NCBI RefSeq assembly: GCF_015680705.1
Contig: NZ_JADNYP010000008.1
Location: 62,001 to 126,000 of the forward strand
DNA length: 64,000 bases
Reading direction: 5' to 3'
Origin: Pseudomonas fulva
GTDB lineage: Bacteria; Pseudomonadota; Gammaproteobacteria; Pseudomonadales; Pseudomonadaceae
Part shown: positions 9,792 through 19,032 of the stretch, piece by piece
Numbering within the stretch: position 1 is the first letter of the stretch
Layout of the letters: each line of letters opens with the position of its first letter
Notes under the pieces: model-generated
The model's input: only the letters and a program-made list of their open reading frames with translations
Databases searched by the model: none
What the model was told of the DNA's origin: nothing
Position numbers and translations under genes: made by a program

Positions 9792-10946
9792 CTACCAGAA
9801 CGTCGGGGAGGCATTGGCCAGGACCTGGCGGAACACTTCGATGGCGCTGTCGACCTGCGCTTGGGTGGTGTAGCGACCGAGGCTCAGCCTCACGCTGCGG
9901 CGTGCCTGGCACGGCTCCAGGCCCAGCGCCAGCAGTACATGCGAAGCGCTGGCCGCCGCCGAGTTGCAGGCCGAGGTCGACGACAACGCCAGCGCTGGCG
10001 CCAGGGCGGCACTGTTGAAACCATGAGTGTCGATTCGCAGGTTGAGCGTGTGCGGGATGCGTTGTCGCGGGCAGCCGTTGAGGCTGATCCCTGGTAAAGC
10101 CAGCAGCCCTTCCCGCAGGCGTCGACTCAACTGGGCGATACGCTGGTGCTCGCTGTCGCCAGGCGTGGCGGCCAGGTCGAAGGCGCTGCCCATGCCGACG
10201 ATCTGGTGGGTGGCCAAGGTGCCGGAGCGCAGGCCGCCTTCATGCCCACCGCCATGGATTTGCGCGCGCAGCGATGGTCGCGCCCGAGCGCCGACATACA
10301 GTGCGCCGATCCCCTTGGGGCCGTAGACCTTGTGCGCCGAGAAGGACATCAGGTCGACCGGGGCATGCCGCAGGTCGATCGCGACCCTGCCGACCGCCTG
10401 GGCGGCGTCCACATGCAACAATGCGCCATGCTCGCGTACCCGCTCGCCGATGCTGGCGAAATCGGTGACGGTACCCAGCTCATTGTTCACCGCCATCAAC
10501 GACACCAGCAGTGTGTCGGGGCGCAGGGCTGCCTGGACCGCTTCGGGCTGGATCAGGCCCTGGGCGTCCGGCTGCAAGCGGGTGACCGCATGGCCCTGGC
10601 GCTCCAGTTCGGCCATGGTGTCGAGCACCGCCTTGTGTTCGAGTGCGCTGGTCAGCAGATGTACCGGCCTGCCGGCTGACTGAACGATGCCCTTGAGCGC
10701 CAGGTTGTTGGATTCGGTGGCGCCCGAAGTCCAGACGATGTTGGCTTGCTCGGCGCCGACGCGCTCGGCGACCTGGGCGCGGGCCTGTTCGACGGCGGCA
10801 CGTGCCGCTTGGCCGAATGCGTGGCCGCTGGAGGCCGGGTTGCCGAAGTTGGCCTGGACGCCGAGGCAGGCGAGCATCGCCTCGATCACTCGGTCGTCGA
10901 CGGGGGTGGTGGCGGCATAGTCGAAATACAAAGGCGTGTCTGGCAT
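9792..10946 (-). CDS. Cysteine desulfurase (NifS/IscS-like)
   Basis: A 384-aa class V aminotransferase-fold PLP enzyme that removes sulfur from L-cysteine as an enzyme persulfide. Visible are YFDYAATTP at 7-15, His104 in ALEHKAV, PLP lysine K206 in SFSAHKVYG, and the persulfide cysteine C327 in SSTSACNS. It stands alone, without iscU, hscA or suf neighbours, so it is probably a paralogue of the housekeeping IscS; its sulfur acceptor is unknown. Two close starts (10946 and 10961) are possible and neither has a good ribosome-binding site; 10946 fits the family N-terminus. Confidence 0.87.
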   Translation of the reverse strand: MPDTPLYFDYAATTPVDDRVIEAMLACLGVQANFGNPASSGHAFGQAARAAVEQARAQVAERVGAEQANIVWTSGATESNNLALKGIVQSAGRPVHLLTSALEHKAVLDTMAELERQGHAVTRLQPDAQGLIQPEAVQAALRPDTLLVSLMAVNNELGTVTDFASIGERVREHGALLHVDAAQAVGRVAIDLRHAPVDLMSFSAHKVYGPKGIGALYVGARARPSLRAQIHGGGHEGGLRSGTLATHQIVGMGSAFDLAATPGDSEHQRIAQLSRRLREGLLALPGISLNGCPRQRIPHTLNLRIDTHGFNSAALAPALALSSTSACNSAAASASHVLLALGLEPCQARRSVRLSLGRYTTQAQVDSAIEVFRQVLANASPTFW

Positions 10947-10980
10947 GGAAGCGATCCGCATGAGCAGGTAGGGACAAAAC

Positions 10981-10996
10981 GTACCGAGAATGGTAC
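10981..10996. promoter_or_regulatory. Inverted repeat upstream of the cysteine desulfurase gene
   Basis: GTACC and GGTAC arms are separated by GAGAAT, 34 bp before the desulfurase start codon, within an AT-rich stretch (about 10990-11140). This is the expected location for an operator; the protein that binds it is not known. Confidence 0.3.
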
Positions 10997-11147
10997 TAGG
11001 CTCTGCGGGGAAGGATTTTGCTCTTTATTGAGTCATGTGAGGCCTTTATCGGAATATTTTTTCTAGAGTTCCAGTAACCGGTAGTATTTCTTTTCGAAGC
11101 ATCGAGATTTCGTGGACTTCTTGTTTCTTTGGTTATAAGCGGCTGGC

Positions 11148-11166
11148 GGGGCCCTGCCAGGGCCCC
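11148..11166 (-). terminator. GC-rich hairpin downstream of the TerC gene
   Basis: A 9-bp perfect stem, GGGGCCCTG / CAGGGCCCC around a single central base, 21 bp past the TerC stop codon. No U-tract follows, so its efficiency as a terminator is uncertain. Confidence 0.45.
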
Positions 11167-11187
11167 CAGTCTTGCGCGCCAGCCCGT

Positions 11188-12285
11188 TCACTCTCGCAAA
11201 CGCGGTTGCTCGCGACCTCGTTCACCCGCCAAACCCTCGACAAGGTTCGTCGCGGGCGCCGTGGCGGAATCCTGCGCAGTAGCGGGGCCCGCGCTCGGCG
11301 TCGGCGGGACCTGCTGCCCGCGGGTCCTGACCAGCGAAAGCACGACCCCGCCAACCAGCAAGCCCAGGGTCACGCCCAGCGAGAGCAGGGCCGGTACCTT
11401 GCCGACAAGGCCGTGGTAGAAGATCTTGCAGCCGATGAACACCAGTACCAGGGCCAGGGCGTACTTGAGGTAGACGAAGCGGTGCATCAGCGCTGCCAGG
11501 GCGAAGTACAGCGAGCGCAGGCCGAGAATGGCAAAGATGTTCGAGGTGTACACGATGAACGGGTCCTGGGTGATGGCGAAGATGGCAGGAACGCTGTCGA
11601 CCGCGAAGACCAGGTCGGCCAGTTCGATCAGCACCAGGGCGAGGAACAGCGGCGTGGCATGGCGCAGCGCCCGAGACTGGCCTGGAGGCGTGAGCCGGAC
11701 GAAGAAATGCGCGCCGTGCAGCCGGTCGCTCACGCGCATGTGCCGACGAACGAAGCGCAGCACCGGGTTGTGGGCCAGGTCTGGGTGGCTGTCCTCGCGC
11801 GACAGGGCCATCTTGACCCCGGTGAACAGCAGGAAGGCGCCGAAGATGTACAGCACCCAGGCGAAATTCTGTACCAGTGCCGCGCCTACGCCAATCATGA
11901 TCGCGCGTAGCACCACCACGCCGAGGATGCCCCAGAACAGCACGCGATGCTGGTAGCGTCGAGGGATGGCGAAGAAGCCGAAGATCATCGCCATCACGAA
12001 GACATTGTCCATCGACAGCGACTGCTCGACCAGAAAACCCGTGTAGAACTCCATGGCCGCCTGCGCGCCCAGCTCGAACCAGATCCAGACCCCGAACAGG
12101 ACGCCGACGCTGAAGTAGCCCGAGTACAGCAGCAGGCTCTCGCGCATTTCGATTTCCCGGTCGGTGCGGTGCAGCACGCCCAGATCCAGGACCAGCAGGC
12201 CAATGACGATGCCGGCGAACACCAGCCAGAGCCAGGTGCTGGTACCGAGCAGGGGAGTGCTGAGAAAGGTGTGTAGAGCTGTCAT
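11188..12285 (-). CDS. TerC/Alx-family integral membrane protein
   Basis: A 365-aa inner-membrane protein with about 9 hydrophobic segments and the hallmark motifs of the TerC family: FLVEQSLSMDNVFV near residues 85-98 and AVDSVPAIFAITQDPFIVYTSNIFAILGLRSLYF around 215-250, with conserved acidic residues in the membrane. Relatives (Alx, YceF) are Mn2+ exporters that also affect tellurite resistance or metal loading of secreted proteins. The C-terminal tail from about 325 is low-complexity and hydrophilic. AAGGAGGGG lies upstream of the ATG. I looked for a Mn2+ (yybP-ykoY) riboswitch in the 200-bp leader and did not find its conserved core. Confidence 0.88.
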   Translation of the reverse strand: MTALHTFLSTPLLGTSTWLWLVFAGIVIGLLVLDLGVLHRTDREIEMRESLLLYSGYFSVGVLFGVWIWFELGAQAAMEFYTGFLVEQSLSMDNVFVMAMIFGFFAIPRRYQHRVLFWGILGVVVLRAIMIGVGAALVQNFAWVLYIFGAFLLFTGVKMALSREDSHPDLAHNPVLRFVRRHMRVSDRLHGAHFFVRLTPPGQSRALRHATPLFLALVLIELADLVFAVDSVPAIFAITQDPFIVYTSNIFAILGLRSLYFALAALMHRFVYLKYALALVLVFIGCKIFYHGLVGKVPALLSLGVTLGLLVGGVVLSLVRTRGQQVPPTPSAGPATAQDSATAPATNLVEGLAGERGREQPRLRE

Positions 12286-12452
12286 GAGCCCCTCCTTGAT
12301 TGTCGACGTTGCGTTGGCAACAGTGATTCCGACATGGCGGCTCGGCAGCCGTCAGAGGGGCCCGGTAATCACATGACCTGAGCCTAGACCGAGCCTGGCC
12401 AGCTGCCGAGCAGGAGGGTGTTACATTTCTTTACCCAGTTGGGAAGCGGCAA

Positions 12453-12478
12453 CGGGTCCTGACGCAGCGTCTGACCCG
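12453..12478 (-). terminator. Probable terminator of the PstS-like/OmpA gene
   Basis: Stem CGGGTC...GACCCG with an inner GACG/CGTC helix, 8 bp past the stop codon of the gene ending at 12487 on the minus strand. No strong T-run follows. Confidence 0.5.
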
Positions 12479-12486
12479 CGCATGTC

Positions 12487-13794
12487 TCAGTGCACCCAGA
12501 TCTCGACCCGTCGATTGCGCAAGCGTCCCTGCAACTGGTCGTTGCCCGCTACCGGCAGGTCGTCACCCAGGCCGATCACCTCGCGCACCTGGACACCGTC
12601 GCGGGCCAGCTCGCGGCGCACCGTCATGGCTCGCAAGCGCGACAGCAGGGCGGCCCGTCCTGGCGCTTGCTTGGAATCGCCGAAGCCTGCCAGCACCACC
12701 TTGCCTTGCAGCTTGTCGGTCTGGCGAAGATGGGCCACCACTCGCCGCACATCGCGCAGCGCCTTGCTGTCCAGCTCGGCGCTGCCTTCGCGAAAGCGGA
12801 AGTTGACGTTCAGGCGCCTGGCTTGTTCGGCCAGCTGGCGATAGCGCGGCGGCCAGGCGCCGTTGCGCTCGACCGTCTCGGCCTCGATCTGCTGGGCGAC
12901 GAAGCCTTGCTGCGCGACGATTGCCTGACCTGCCGGACTTTGGGTGAATTCCACCAGCGCGCGCGCCATGGGGCTGGCCGTATCGAAGGGCAGGTAGAAG
13001 TACAGGCGACGCGCCAGTGGGTAGTCCTCGCTGGCCACCAAGGCACGCGTCGGCAGCATTGGCGGAGCCTCGCCTTCGGCGATCGCCACCACCTTGCTGC
13101 CATTGACATTGCCCAGGCTGGCGAAGCCGATGCCCTGACGATCGGTGCGGATCCGGGCGGCCAGCGCTTCGGCGGATTCGAAGCGCTGCGAGCCGCTGTC
13201 CAGATGGCGAGCGTTCGGATCCAGCACCAACGCCTTGAAGGTCTCGAAGGTGCCGGAGCGGTCATCTCGTGCATACAGATGGATCTGGCCACCGGCGACA
13301 CCCAGTTGCTCCCAGCGTCGTATTTCACCAGCGAATACCAGCGCCAACTGCCGAGTGTTCAGTTGCGACAGTGGGTTGTCGGGATGGACGATCACCGCAA
13401 TGCCATCCAGGCCGATCACCTGTTCGCAGGCCGGGCAGCGCAGATCGCCGAGCGGGTGGAGGCGTCGTGCTTCCTCGTCGCTGATGGCCCGCGAGGCGGT
13501 AGCGATATCGGCTCGTCCGCTAGCCAACGCGACGAAGCCGGTGCTCGAGCCATGGGCGGCGATCTCGACATGAAGCTGGTCTGCTTCGACGCCTTGCGCA
13601 CTGACAAGCACCTCGTTGCTCGCCGAGCCGGGGTGGATTCGGACCTCGGTCGCGCCTTGGCTGCCCAGCATTGCCGCGACCAATGCCGGTGCCAGCGTGG
13701 CACCAATGGTGTTGGAGCCCTGCAGGCGCAGCGCCGACGAATCGGCCATGGCCAAGGGAGCCAGCAGCACCAGCGCGATGAGGAGGCGATACAT
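12487..13794 (-). CDS. PstS-like phosphate-binding domain fused to OmpA domain
   Basis: A 435-aa exported protein (signal peptide about 1-17, MYRLLIALVLLAPLAMA). Residues about 20-290 are a PstS-type periplasmic binding domain: LQGSNTIGATLAPAL, SSTGFVALASGRADIATASR and DRSGTFETFKALV are the phosphate-loop regions. Residues about 310-435 are an OmpA/MotB peptidoglycan-binding domain (NFRFREGSAELDSKAL; ending LRNRRVEIWVH). The fusion suggests a phosphate-sensing or phosphate-sequestering protein tethered to peptidoglycan rather than a diffusible importer component; no pstCAB genes are nearby. ATG 13794 was preferred to a TTG at 13800. Confidence 0.83.
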   Translation of the reverse strand: MYRLLIALVLLAPLAMADSSALRLQGSNTIGATLAPALVAAMLGSQGATEVRIHPGSASNEVLVSAQGVEADQLHVEIAAHGSSTGFVALASGRADIATASRAISDEEARRLHPLGDLRCPACEQVIGLDGIAVIVHPDNPLSQLNTRQLALVFAGEIRRWEQLGVAGGQIHLYARDDRSGTFETFKALVLDPNARHLDSGSQRFESAEALAARIRTDRQGIGFASLGNVNGSKVVAIAEGEAPPMLPTRALVASEDYPLARRLYFYLPFDTASPMARALVEFTQSPAGQAIVAQQGFVAQQIEAETVERNGAWPPRYRQLAEQARRLNVNFRFREGSAELDSKALRDVRRVVAHLRQTDKLQGKVVLAGFGDSKQAPGRAALLSRLRAMTVRRELARDGVQVREVIGLGDDLPVAGNDQLQGRLRNRRVEIWVH

Positions 13795-13945
13795 GCCCAA
13801 GCGTCCTGGCCGTAGTTGCCGGCCAGATTACGCCGGTCGCATGAACCGCAGGTGACAGCAGGGGAGCGGACGAGGCTGGCCTTGTCCCAGGCAAACCGCT
13901 TATGCTGTAACGAAATATTTCTACAACTACAACGCAGGAGGCGCA

Positions 13946-14830
13946 ATGCCGCCAAGGGATCTGTTGCTGGCATTGGTGGTGATCATTGCCTGGGGGGTGA
14001 ACTTCGTGGTCATCAAGGTCGGGCTCGACGGGCTGCCGCCAATGTTGCTGGGCGCCTTGCGGTTCCTGCTGGTGGCGTTCCCGGCGGTGCTGTTCGTCAA
14101 GCGCCCGAACCTGCCCTGGCGCTGGCTGATCGCCTATGGCGCCAGCATTTCCCTGGGCCAGTTCGCCTTTCTGTTCCAGGCCATGTACAGCGGCATGCCG
14201 CCGGGGCTGGCCTCGCTGGTGCTGCAGTCGCAAGCCTTCTTCACCTTGTTCTTCGCTGCGCTGTTTTTGGGCGAGCGGTTGCGCCCAGCCAGCCTGCTCG
14301 GTCTGCTGGTCGCCGCGGGCGGGCTGGCACTGATCGGTAGCGAAGATAGCAGCCATGTGCCGCTGCTGGCGCTGTTGCTGACCCTGTGCGCCGGCGCCAT
14401 GTGGGGCATGGGCAACATCATCACGCGCCGCTTCGGCTCGGTCGACCTGGTGGCGTTGGTGGTCTGGGGCGGGCTGGTTCCGCCGTTGCCGTTCCTCGCG
14501 CTGTCCTGGTGGCTGGAAGGACCCCGGCAAATCAGCCAGGCGCTGCTGGGGATCGGCTGGAGCTCGGTGCTGGCGCTCGTCTACCTGGCCTTCATCGCCA
14601 CCATGCTTGGCTACAGCCTGTGGAGCACCTTGCTGTCGCGGCATCCTGCCGGCAAGGTGGCGCCGTTCTCGCTGCTGGTGCCGGTCATCGGCCTGAGCTC
14701 CTCGGCCTGGCTGCTCGGCGAACGTCTCACCGCCGTACAGGGCTGGGGTGCGCTACTGGTCATGCTCGGTCTGCTGGTCAACGTCTTCGGCGCGCGCCTT
14801 GGGCAACGCTTGCGCTCGGCCTTGTGCTAA
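13946..14830 (+). CDS. EamA/DMT-family exporter
   Basis: A 294-aa inner-membrane protein with ten predicted transmembrane segments arranged as two EamA repeats (about 5-135 and 145-285; second repeat ends LLVPVIGLSSSAWLLGERLTAVQGWGALLVMLGLL). The family includes amino-acid and metabolite exporters such as YdeD (O-acetylserine/cysteine). CAGGAGG precedes the ATG at good spacing. Its 3' end overlaps the convergent LysR coding region by 78 bp, unusual for this window. Confidence 0.85.
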   Translation: MPPRDLLLALVVIIAWGVNFVVIKVGLDGLPPMLLGALRFLLVAFPAVLFVKRPNLPWRWLIAYGASISLGQFAFLFQAMYSGMPPGLASLVLQSQAFFTLFFAALFLGERLRPASLLGLLVAAGGLALIGSEDSSHVPLLALLLTLCAGAMWGMGNIITRRFGSVDLVALVVWGGLVPPLPFLALSWWLEGPRQISQALLGIGWSSVLALVYLAFIATMLGYSLWSTLLSRHPAGKVAPFSLLVPVIGLSSSAWLLGERLTAVQGWGALLVMLGLLVNVFGARLGQRLRSALC

Positions 14831-15733
14831 GACCTGCAAGCCGCCAGCGCCGACGCTGCGGTAGTAGACCTTGAGCGCATCGACGAACTCCTGCGCCAGG
14901 CGCGTACGCGTCTGCGCAGCGGGCCAGATGACATAGGTCGGGAACAGGATATCCGGCTTGAACGGCCGGATGACGACCTCCCGGTGCAGGAAATCCCTGG
15001 CGACCAGTGGATGAGCCAGGGTGAGCCCCATGCCCAGGGCGACCATTTCGCAACTGATCGCGCTGTATTGCGCTTCGACGGCCATCACCCGTTCGACGCC
15101 TGCCTGGTCGAACAGGTCATCGACCAGCGAGCGCGTGCCGTCGCCATGACAAAGCGAGATGAAGGCCTGGCCTTCGAGATCCGCGAGGCTGATCTGCGCC
15201 CGCTCGGCCAGCGCATGCGAATGCGGCAGGACGCACACGGCAGCCATCTCGCCGAGCAGTTCGACCTGGTGGCTGTTCACGTCGCCAGGGTGGACCACGA
15301 TGCCGATATCGCAGAATTGCGACTTCACCCATTGTTCGACCGTCGGCGAGGAGTTCACGTGCAGTGACACGGTGAGCCCCGGACGCGCATCGAGGAACTG
15401 CTTGATCACCGCCGGCAGCACGCTCAGGCCGGTCGAGGGCACGCCGGCCACGCGCAAGCGCCCGGTGCCCAGGTTGCGGATGTGCTTGGCCGAATGCTTG
15501 AGGCTGTCCAGGCCAACATAGGCGCGCTCCACTTCCTGGAAGAACGCCTGGCCTTCCTGGGTCGGGACCAGGCGCACGCCGGCGCGCTCGAACAAGGTCA
15601 GCCCGGTGCTCAGTTCGAGCTGGCCGATCAGTCGGCTGACATTGGGTTGCGAGGTGTACAGCGCCTGGGCCGCCGCCGTCATCGAACCCAGTCGCATGAC
15701 GCTGCGGAACGCCTCGATCTGCCTCAGATTCAT
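14753..15733 (-). CDS. LysR-type regulator, probable control of the amine-uptake/oxidation operon
   Basis: A 326-aa LysR regulator: winged helix at about 1-60 (MNLRQIEAFRSVMRLGSMTAAAQALYTSQPNVSRLI) and an effector-binding domain from about 90 onward. It is divergent from the ABC substrate-binding gene at 15949, and their 215-bp intergenic region would hold both promoters, so it most likely regulates the nine-gene operon. The C-terminal about 26 residues (GRAQALPKARAEDVDQQTEHDQ) lie antisense to the end of the EamA gene. The start was set at the family MNLRQIEAF; upstream in-frame codons to 15814 are non-conserved. Confidence 0.85.
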   Translation of the reverse strand: MNLRQIEAFRSVMRLGSMTAAAQALYTSQPNVSRLIGQLELSTGLTLFERAGVRLVPTQEGQAFFQEVERAYVGLDSLKHSAKHIRNLGTGRLRVAGVPSTGLSVLPAVIKQFLDARPGLTVSLHVNSSPTVEQWVKSQFCDIGIVVHPGDVNSHQVELLGEMAAVCVLPHSHALAERAQISLADLEGQAFISLCHGDGTRSLVDDLFDQAGVERVMAVEAQYSAISCEMVALGMGLTLAHPLVARDFLHREVVIRPFKPDILFPTYVIWPAAQTRTRLAQEFVDALKVYYRSVGAGGLQVLAQGRAQALPKARAEDVDQQTEHDQ

Positions 15734-15743
15734 CCTTACCTTC

Positions 15744-15756
15744 CATATCGAATATG
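15744..15756. promoter_or_regulatory. Candidate LysR operator in the divergent promoter
   Basis: CATAT-CGA-ATATG, a perfect 5-bp dyad flanked by further partial symmetry (TTC...GAA), lies about 10 bp upstream of the LysR start codon. The position suits autoregulation. The assignment is by position and symmetry only. Confidence 0.35.
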
Positions 15757-15948
15757 AATAGCTAATCCCGATACTGTGATTTGACCATATGGATGATGCC
15801 TCGCAATACTCCATGACAGCGATTCAGCGCACAACAAGATGCGCCAACCCGAGCGGTACCGGGAACATGCAGCCCGCTGCATGGCTTCGATTGACGCCGA
15901 AGCAACTGACGCATTGTTCGATCTGCCCCAGCACTTCGGAGATAGTCT

Positions 15949-17025
15949 GTGAATAACTACAAGACCACCGCTGCAACGCCGTCATTGCACCCTCTGGCCC
16001 GTATCGCCACTGCTGTCGCCATCGCCCTCGCCGGGTTCGCCAGCGCTACCGCCTCCGCCCAGCCGACCCTGTACGTGGCCGGCGTCGGCGGCTCCACCGA
16101 ACAGATGTACAAGACCAAGGTCATCCCGGCGTTCGAGCAGCAGCACGACGTCAAGGTGGTCTACGTGGCTGGCAACTCGACCGAGACCTTGGCCAAGCTC
16201 CAGGCCCAGAAAGGCCGCCAGCAGATCAACGTGGCGTTGATGGATGACGGGCCGATGTACCAGGCGCTGCAACTGGGGCTGTGCGAAAAGCTCAGCGATG
16301 CGCCGGTCTATCAGGACCTCTATCCGCTGGCGCGCATCAGCCCCGAGGCGACAGGCGTCGGCGTGGTCGCCACGGGCATCGGCTACAACGAAGAGGCGTT
16401 CCGCAAGCGTGGCTGGGCGCCGCCCGATTCCTGGGAAGACCTGACCGATCCACGCTACCGGCAGCTGTTGGGCATGCCGCCGGTGACCAACACCTACGGC
16501 TTGCACACCCTGGTGGAAATGGCGCGCCTGCGCGGCGGCGGGGAGAAGAACATCGACCCGGGCTTCAAGGCCCTCAAGGATGAGATCGGGCCGAACGTGC
16601 TGGCCTGGGTCTCGGCGCCAGGGGAGATGGACGGCATGATGCAGAACGGCGACGTGGTCATGGCCGTGTATGGCAGCGGCCGCGCCGTAGCGTTGCAAGG
16701 TACCGGCTTCCCGCTCAAGTTCATCTATCCCAAGGAAGGCGGCGTCGCCTTGCAGATGGCGGCCTGCAGCATCACGCCCAATGCGCAGAGCGAACTGGCG
16801 CAGGCGTTCATCCAGCACGTGCTGTCCCCGCAGGTGCAGGAGATCCAGGCACGCGAGAACGGCTTCGCGCCGGTCAACCGCAACGTCGACCTCGCGCCTG
16901 AAATCGCCGCGCGCATGCCCTATGGCCCAGAGAAGATCGACGCCTTGATCAAGGTCGACTGGGACACGATCAACCAGCAGCGCAGCGAGTGGACGACGCG
17001 CTGGAATCGTACGGTCGAGCGCTAG
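15949..17025 (+). CDS. ABC transporter periplasmic binding protein, PotD/polyamine-opine type
   Basis: A 358-aa type II extracellular solute-binding protein with a long signal peptide (cleavage after ASA at about residue 37). The mature fold begins with LYVAGVGGSTEQMYKTKVIPAFEQQ, typical of the PotD/Fe3+-opine binding group. It starts with GTG. It is the first gene of an operon continuing with ATPase, two permeases, flavoprotein oxidoreductases and RidA, so its ligand is probably an amine, imino acid or opine oxidised by the downstream enzymes. Confidence 0.85.
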   Translation: MNNYKTTAATPSLHPLARIATAVAIALAGFASATASAQPTLYVAGVGGSTEQMYKTKVIPAFEQQHDVKVVYVAGNSTETLAKLQAQKGRQQINVALMDDGPMYQALQLGLCEKLSDAPVYQDLYPLARISPEATGVGVVATGIGYNEEAFRKRGWAPPDSWEDLTDPRYRQLLGMPPVTNTYGLHTLVEMARLRGGGEKNIDPGFKALKDEIGPNVLAWVSAPGEMDGMMQNGDVVMAVYGSGRAVALQGTGFPLKFIYPKEGGVALQMAACSITPNAQSELAQAFIQHVLSPQVQEIQARENGFAPVNRNVDLAPEIAARMPYGPEKIDALIKVDWDTINQQRSEWTTRWNRTVER

Positions 17026-17093
17026 CGATCCGCTGCCCCGATCCTTCCCGACACTTTCCTGGAGACGCAGGCTTCGGCCTGCGTGGCAAGTCT

Positions 17094-18167
17094 ATGGCAT
17101 TTCTCACACTCGAAGGCATCGTCAAGCGCTATGGCAGTTTCACGGCCATCGACGGCTTGAACCTGGACGTACAGCGAGGCGAATTCGTCGCCTTGCTCGG
17201 GCCGTCTGGCTGCGGCAAGACCACCACCTTGCAGTCCATTGCAGGGTTCGTACAGCCCACCGAAGGTCGCATCGTGCTCGACGGACGCGATATCACCCAT
17301 GTACGTCCCGAGCGACGGGGTCTGGGTATCGTCTTCCAGAGCTATGCGCTGTTCCCGCACATGACCGTTGCGCAGAACATCAGCTTTGGCCTGGAAATGC
17401 GCGGCGTGGCCAAGCCCGAGCGCGGCAGGCGCATCCTCGAGGCGCTCGACCTGGTGCGTCTGGGTGGCTTGGGCGAACGCTATCCCAAGGCGCTTTCCGG
17501 CGGGCAGCGCCAGCGGGTCGCCATCGCCCGGGCCTTGGCGATACGCCCCGACCTGCTGCTGCTCGACGAACCGATGTCCAACCTCGACGCCAAGTTGCGC
17601 GAGGAAATGCACATCGAGCTGCGGGCGATCCAGCGCGAGCTGGGGATCACCACCATCCTGGTCACCCATGACCAGGTCGAGGCCATGACCATGAGCGACC
17701 GTATCGCCGTGATGCACAAGGGGCGCATCGTGCAGATCGATACGCCCTTCGAGGCCTACGAGCGGCCGCACTCGCCCTTCGCTTCGGCCTTCCTGGGCAA
17801 GACCAACGCCTTCGCCGGTGCCGTTCGGACCCGCAATGCACGGTGTTGCCATGTTCAGGTCAACGATACCGTGCTGCACGTGCCCCACGAGGACCGTTCG
17901 CTCGGGCATGACGTCAACGTCTATATCCGTCCGGAGAAGATCCGCTTGACCGAGGTGGGCAAGGGGCGCCTGAAGGGGCGGGTGCGCTTGCGGGTATTTC
18001 TCGGCAACCTGTGGTTGCTGGCGGTGGAGAGCAGCTTCGGGATGGTCCACATGACCCAGCCCAACCTGGGCACGCCGCCACCGCAGGAACACAGCGAGGT
18101 CGGGCTGGACTGGTCCGACGAAGACCTGCGCGTGCTGGACCGGGAGGTTGCCCATGGCCAGGTATGA
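17094..18167 (+). CDS. ABC transporter ATP-binding protein, PotA-type
   Basis: A 357-aa ATPase: Walker A GPSGCGKTT at 36-44, Q-loop near FQSYALFPHMTV (81-92), signature LSGGQRQR at 134-141, Walker B LLLLDEP at 154-160 and switch His in LVTHDQVEA. A C-terminal TOBE-like domain (about 250-357) marks the spermidine/putrescine-type importers. The ATG at 17094 gives the normal MAFLTLEGIVKRYG start; the 35-residue in-frame extension upstream has no homology. The first permease start overlaps its 3' end by 14 bp. Confidence 0.9.
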   Translation: MAFLTLEGIVKRYGSFTAIDGLNLDVQRGEFVALLGPSGCGKTTTLQSIAGFVQPTEGRIVLDGRDITHVRPERRGLGIVFQSYALFPHMTVAQNISFGLEMRGVAKPERGRRILEALDLVRLGGLGERYPKALSGGQRQRVAIARALAIRPDLLLLDEPMSNLDAKLREEMHIELRAIQRELGITTILVTHDQVEAMTMSDRIAVMHKGRIVQIDTPFEAYERPHSPFASAFLGKTNAFAGAVRTRNARCCHVQVNDTVLHVPHEDRSLGHDVNVYIRPEKIRLTEVGKGRLKGRVRLRVFLGNLWLLAVESSFGMVHMTQPNLGTPPPQEHSEVGLDWSDEDLRVLDREVAHGQV

Positions 18168-19026
18168 TGCCGAACATGTCGGGACCGCGCCGTGGCTGCT
18201 GAGCGGTCCGGCGTTGCTGGTGTTCATCGCCTTGTTGCTGATACCCCTGGCCTTGACCGCCATCCTCTCGCTCAACCTGTTCAATGACATGCAGGGCGTG
18301 TTGCCGGTGTACAGCCTCGGCAACTATCTGGAGGTGTTCGGCGACGACTATTTCCATGAGATCTTCCTGCGCACCGGCGGCATGGCCTTGGCGGTCACGG
18401 CGCTCTGCGTGCTGATCGGTGTACCGGAAACCATCATCATCGCGCGCATGGCACCGCGCTGGCGCTCGCTGTTCCTGCTGGTGGTGCTGGGGCCTTTGCT
18501 GATTTCCGTGGTCGTGCGCACGCTTGGCTGGGCCATCCTGCTGGGCAACAACGGGCTGATCAACGACGCGCTGCTGGCGCTGGGCATCGTCGAGCAGCCT
18601 GTGCGGATGCTGTTCACCCAGACGGGCGTGATCATCGCGCTGAGCCATGTGCTGGTGCCGTTCATGGTGATCGCGGTGTGGGCCACCTTGCAACGCCTGG
18701 ACCTGCAAGTGGAGTGGGCGGGCCTTTCGCTCGGCGCGTCGCGCCTGACGGTGCTGCGCCGGATCATCCTGCCGCAGATCATGCCGGGCATTCTTTCCGG
18801 CTCGATCATTGTGTTCGCCCTGGCGGCTTCGGCGTTCGCCACCCCGGCGATCATCGGCGGTCGACGCCTGAAGGTCGTGGCCACGGCCGCCTACGACGAA
18901 TTCCTCGGCACCCTCAACTGGCCGCTCGGTGCCGCCATCGCAATGCTCCTGCTGGTCGCCAACCTGATCATCATCCTGGGTTGCAGCAAGCTGGCCGAGC
19001 GCCGCTTCAAGCAAGTCTTCGAGTGA
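18154..19026 (+). CDS. ABC transporter permease, PotB-type
   Basis: A 290-aa integral membrane subunit with six predicted transmembrane segments and a binding-protein-dependent permease loop (EWAGLSLGASRLTVLRRIILPQIMPGILSG, about 187-216) that contacts the ATPase. GGGAGG precedes ATG 18154, which lies within the ATPase gene, indicating translational coupling. Confidence 0.88.
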   Translation: MARYDAEHVGTAPWLLSGPALLVFIALLLIPLALTAILSLNLFNDMQGVLPVYSLGNYLEVFGDDYFHEIFLRTGGMALAVTALCVLIGVPETIIIARMAPRWRSLFLLVVLGPLLISVVVRTLGWAILLGNNGLINDALLALGIVEQPVRMLFTQTGVIIALSHVLVPFMVIAVWATLQRLDLQVEWAGLSLGASRLTVLRRIILPQIMPGILSGSIIVFALAASAFATPAIIGGRRLKVVATAAYDEFLGTLNWPLGAAIAMLLLVANLIIILGCSKLAERRFKQVFE

Positions 19027-19032
19027 GCTGCC

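Noticed and set aside
12286..12486. Possible yybP-ykoY (Mn2+) riboswitch upstream of TerC
   Set aside because: TerC/Alx genes often carry one, but the conserved GGGGAGTAG and paired loop elements could not be found in the 200-bp leader.
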